A stretch of DNA of 64,000 nucleotides. Source: JBGPLJ01 sp963826145. Its GTDB lineage: Bacteria; Pseudomonadota; Gammaproteobacteria; Steroidobacterales; Steroidobacteraceae. The notes beneath the pieces are model-generated. The model did no database searches and had not been told where the DNA came from. It saw only the letters and a program-made list of their open reading frames with translations. How positions within the stretch are numbered: position 1 is the stretch's first letter; each line of letters opens with the position of its first letter. This document shows positions 63,464-64,000 of this stretch, in pieces. The position numbers and the translations under genes were made by a program. The stretch covers positions 682,001 through 746,000 of the forward strand of contig CAWGVW010000002.1 of NCBI GenBank assembly GCA_963826145.1. The letters run 5' to 3'.

Positions 63464-64000
63464 ATGGATCGAGACGCAAAATATTCCGCCGTCGGCGCGT
63501 TCGTGTTGCTGCTGGCCGGACTCGGCACCTGGTTCGTACTCTGGTATTCGGACAGCACGGAGCGGCACGACTACCGACGCTATGAGATCTATTTCCAGGG
63601 CAGCGTCACCGGGCTCAACGAGGGCCAGACCGTGCGCTTTCTCGGCGTCGTCGTCGGGCGGGTTGCGAACATCCTCCTCGATCCGCGCGCTTCGGATCGG
63701 GTGAAGGTGATCGCCGATATCGATTCGAACGCACCGATCGACGAGCACACACTCGCGAGCCTGACCCTTCAGGGCGTCACCGGACTCCTTTATATCGACC
63801 TCGCGCAGGATCGCGGCGACCGGCCGGTCATGCCGCCGGTGCCGAGCGAGCGCTATCCCGTCATCCGCTCCGTGCAATCGGACTTCGACATCTTCGTGAG
63901 CAACCTGCCGGAACTCGTGACGCAGGCCTCCCAGGTCGCGGATCGCCTGAACGGGCTTCTGAACGAAAAGAACGTCGCGGCGCTCAGCACGACCATCGAC
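63464..64000 (+). CDS. MlaD/MCE-family lipid-binding protein (3' partial)
   Basis: 179 codons are visible and the frame is open at the right edge. GGAG stands before the ATG. One N-terminal helix (about 10-27: AVGAFVLLLAGLGTWFVLW) anchors a periplasmic MCE domain with FQGSVTGLNEGQTVRFLGVVVGRV and SLTLQGVTGLLYIDL. Coiled-coil-like residues begin at about 155. It is probably the MCE ring of the Mla system, perhaps the long-tailed type since an extended helix starts. Confidence 0.9.
   Translation, partial: MDRDAKYSAVGAFVLLLAGLGTWFVLWYSDSTERHDYRRYEIYFQGSVTGLNEGQTVRFLGVVVGRVANILLDPRASDRVKVIADIDSNAPIDEHTLASLTLQGVTGLLYIDLAQDRGDRPVMPPVPSERYPVIRSVQSDFDIFVSNLPELVTQASQVADRLNGLLNEKNVAALSTTID

Noticed and set aside
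62552..63877. 441-codon open frame antisense to MlaF and MlaD genes
   Set aside because: No domain, and the plus strand has strong ABC and MCE motifs.

Overview
The window is a high-GC bacterial chromosome segment, densely coded on both strands. No rRNA, tRNA, CRISPR array, phage or insertion sequence was found. Gene content points to a gammaproteobacterium of the Xanthomonadales/Nevskiales/Steroidobacterales kind: long gammaproteobacterial FadE, ExeA/GspA with GspB, a DUF3187 outer-membrane protein, a YtrA-type GntR ABC operon, Mla lipid transport and many TonB-C domain proteins. The placement is inferred from gene content only.

Layout. 1-3.2 kb: CheA-like kinase (cut at the left edge), CheY-like receiver, CheX-like phosphatase, CBS protein. 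3.2-5.4 kb: peptide deformylase, LysE exporter, PsiF-like and TonB-C small proteins. 5.4-9.9 kb: Tat-exported molybdopterin oxidoreductase, methyltransferase, DUF1134 lipoprotein, GFA protein, lipoprotein. 10-13.5 kb: YgiQ radical SAM protein and a CPA1 antiporter. 13.5-16 kb: hydroxyproline epimerase plus a DapA-family enzyme. 16-19 kb: secreted and lipoprotein genes, MATE pump. 19.1-26.7 kb: MacAB-like ABC exporter with an NtrC-type response regulator and sensor kinase. 26.7-30.8 kb: an isomerase, an intergenic region with a predicted sigma-54-dependent small RNA, LysR regulator, VOC protein, Tat-exported aldo/keto reductase. 30.9-35.9 kb: NTT-like transporter, Ser/Thr kinase with a receiver-like domain, and a receiver-TM-TonB-C protein that is frameshifted in this sequence. 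36-40.4 kb: phosphodiesterase-fold membrane protein, secreted unknowns, second LysE exporter. 40.4-47 kb (minus): gamma-synthase-type PLP enzyme, DAK2-DegV fusion, GspB, GspA, DinB. 47-52 kb: DUF4399, DUF3667, FadE, malate dehydrogenase. 52.1-53.6 kb: ECF sigma factor and probable anti-sigma. 53.9-56.6 kb: YtrA-type regulator/ABC operon ending in a strong terminator. 56.8-64 kb: DUF3187 protein, FAD-linked oxidase behind a cyclic-di-GMP-I riboswitch, CPA2 antiporter, and the start of an Mla-type operon (STAS-MlaE, MlaF, MlaD) running off the right edge.

The two strongest non-coding signals are both on the minus strand. One is a -24/-12 promoter, 5' hairpin and Rho-independent terminator that together define an RNA of about 184 nt at 27358-27541, less than 1 kb from the NtrC-type two-component genes. 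The other is a near-consensus c-di-GMP-I aptamer at 59268-59361, directly behind a sigma-70 promoter and upstream of an FAD oxidase. The window is rich in signalling parts: a CheA/CheY/CheX module, an NtrC system, a receiver-kinase/receiver-TonB pair, ECF sigma, LysR, YtrA and c-di-GMP.
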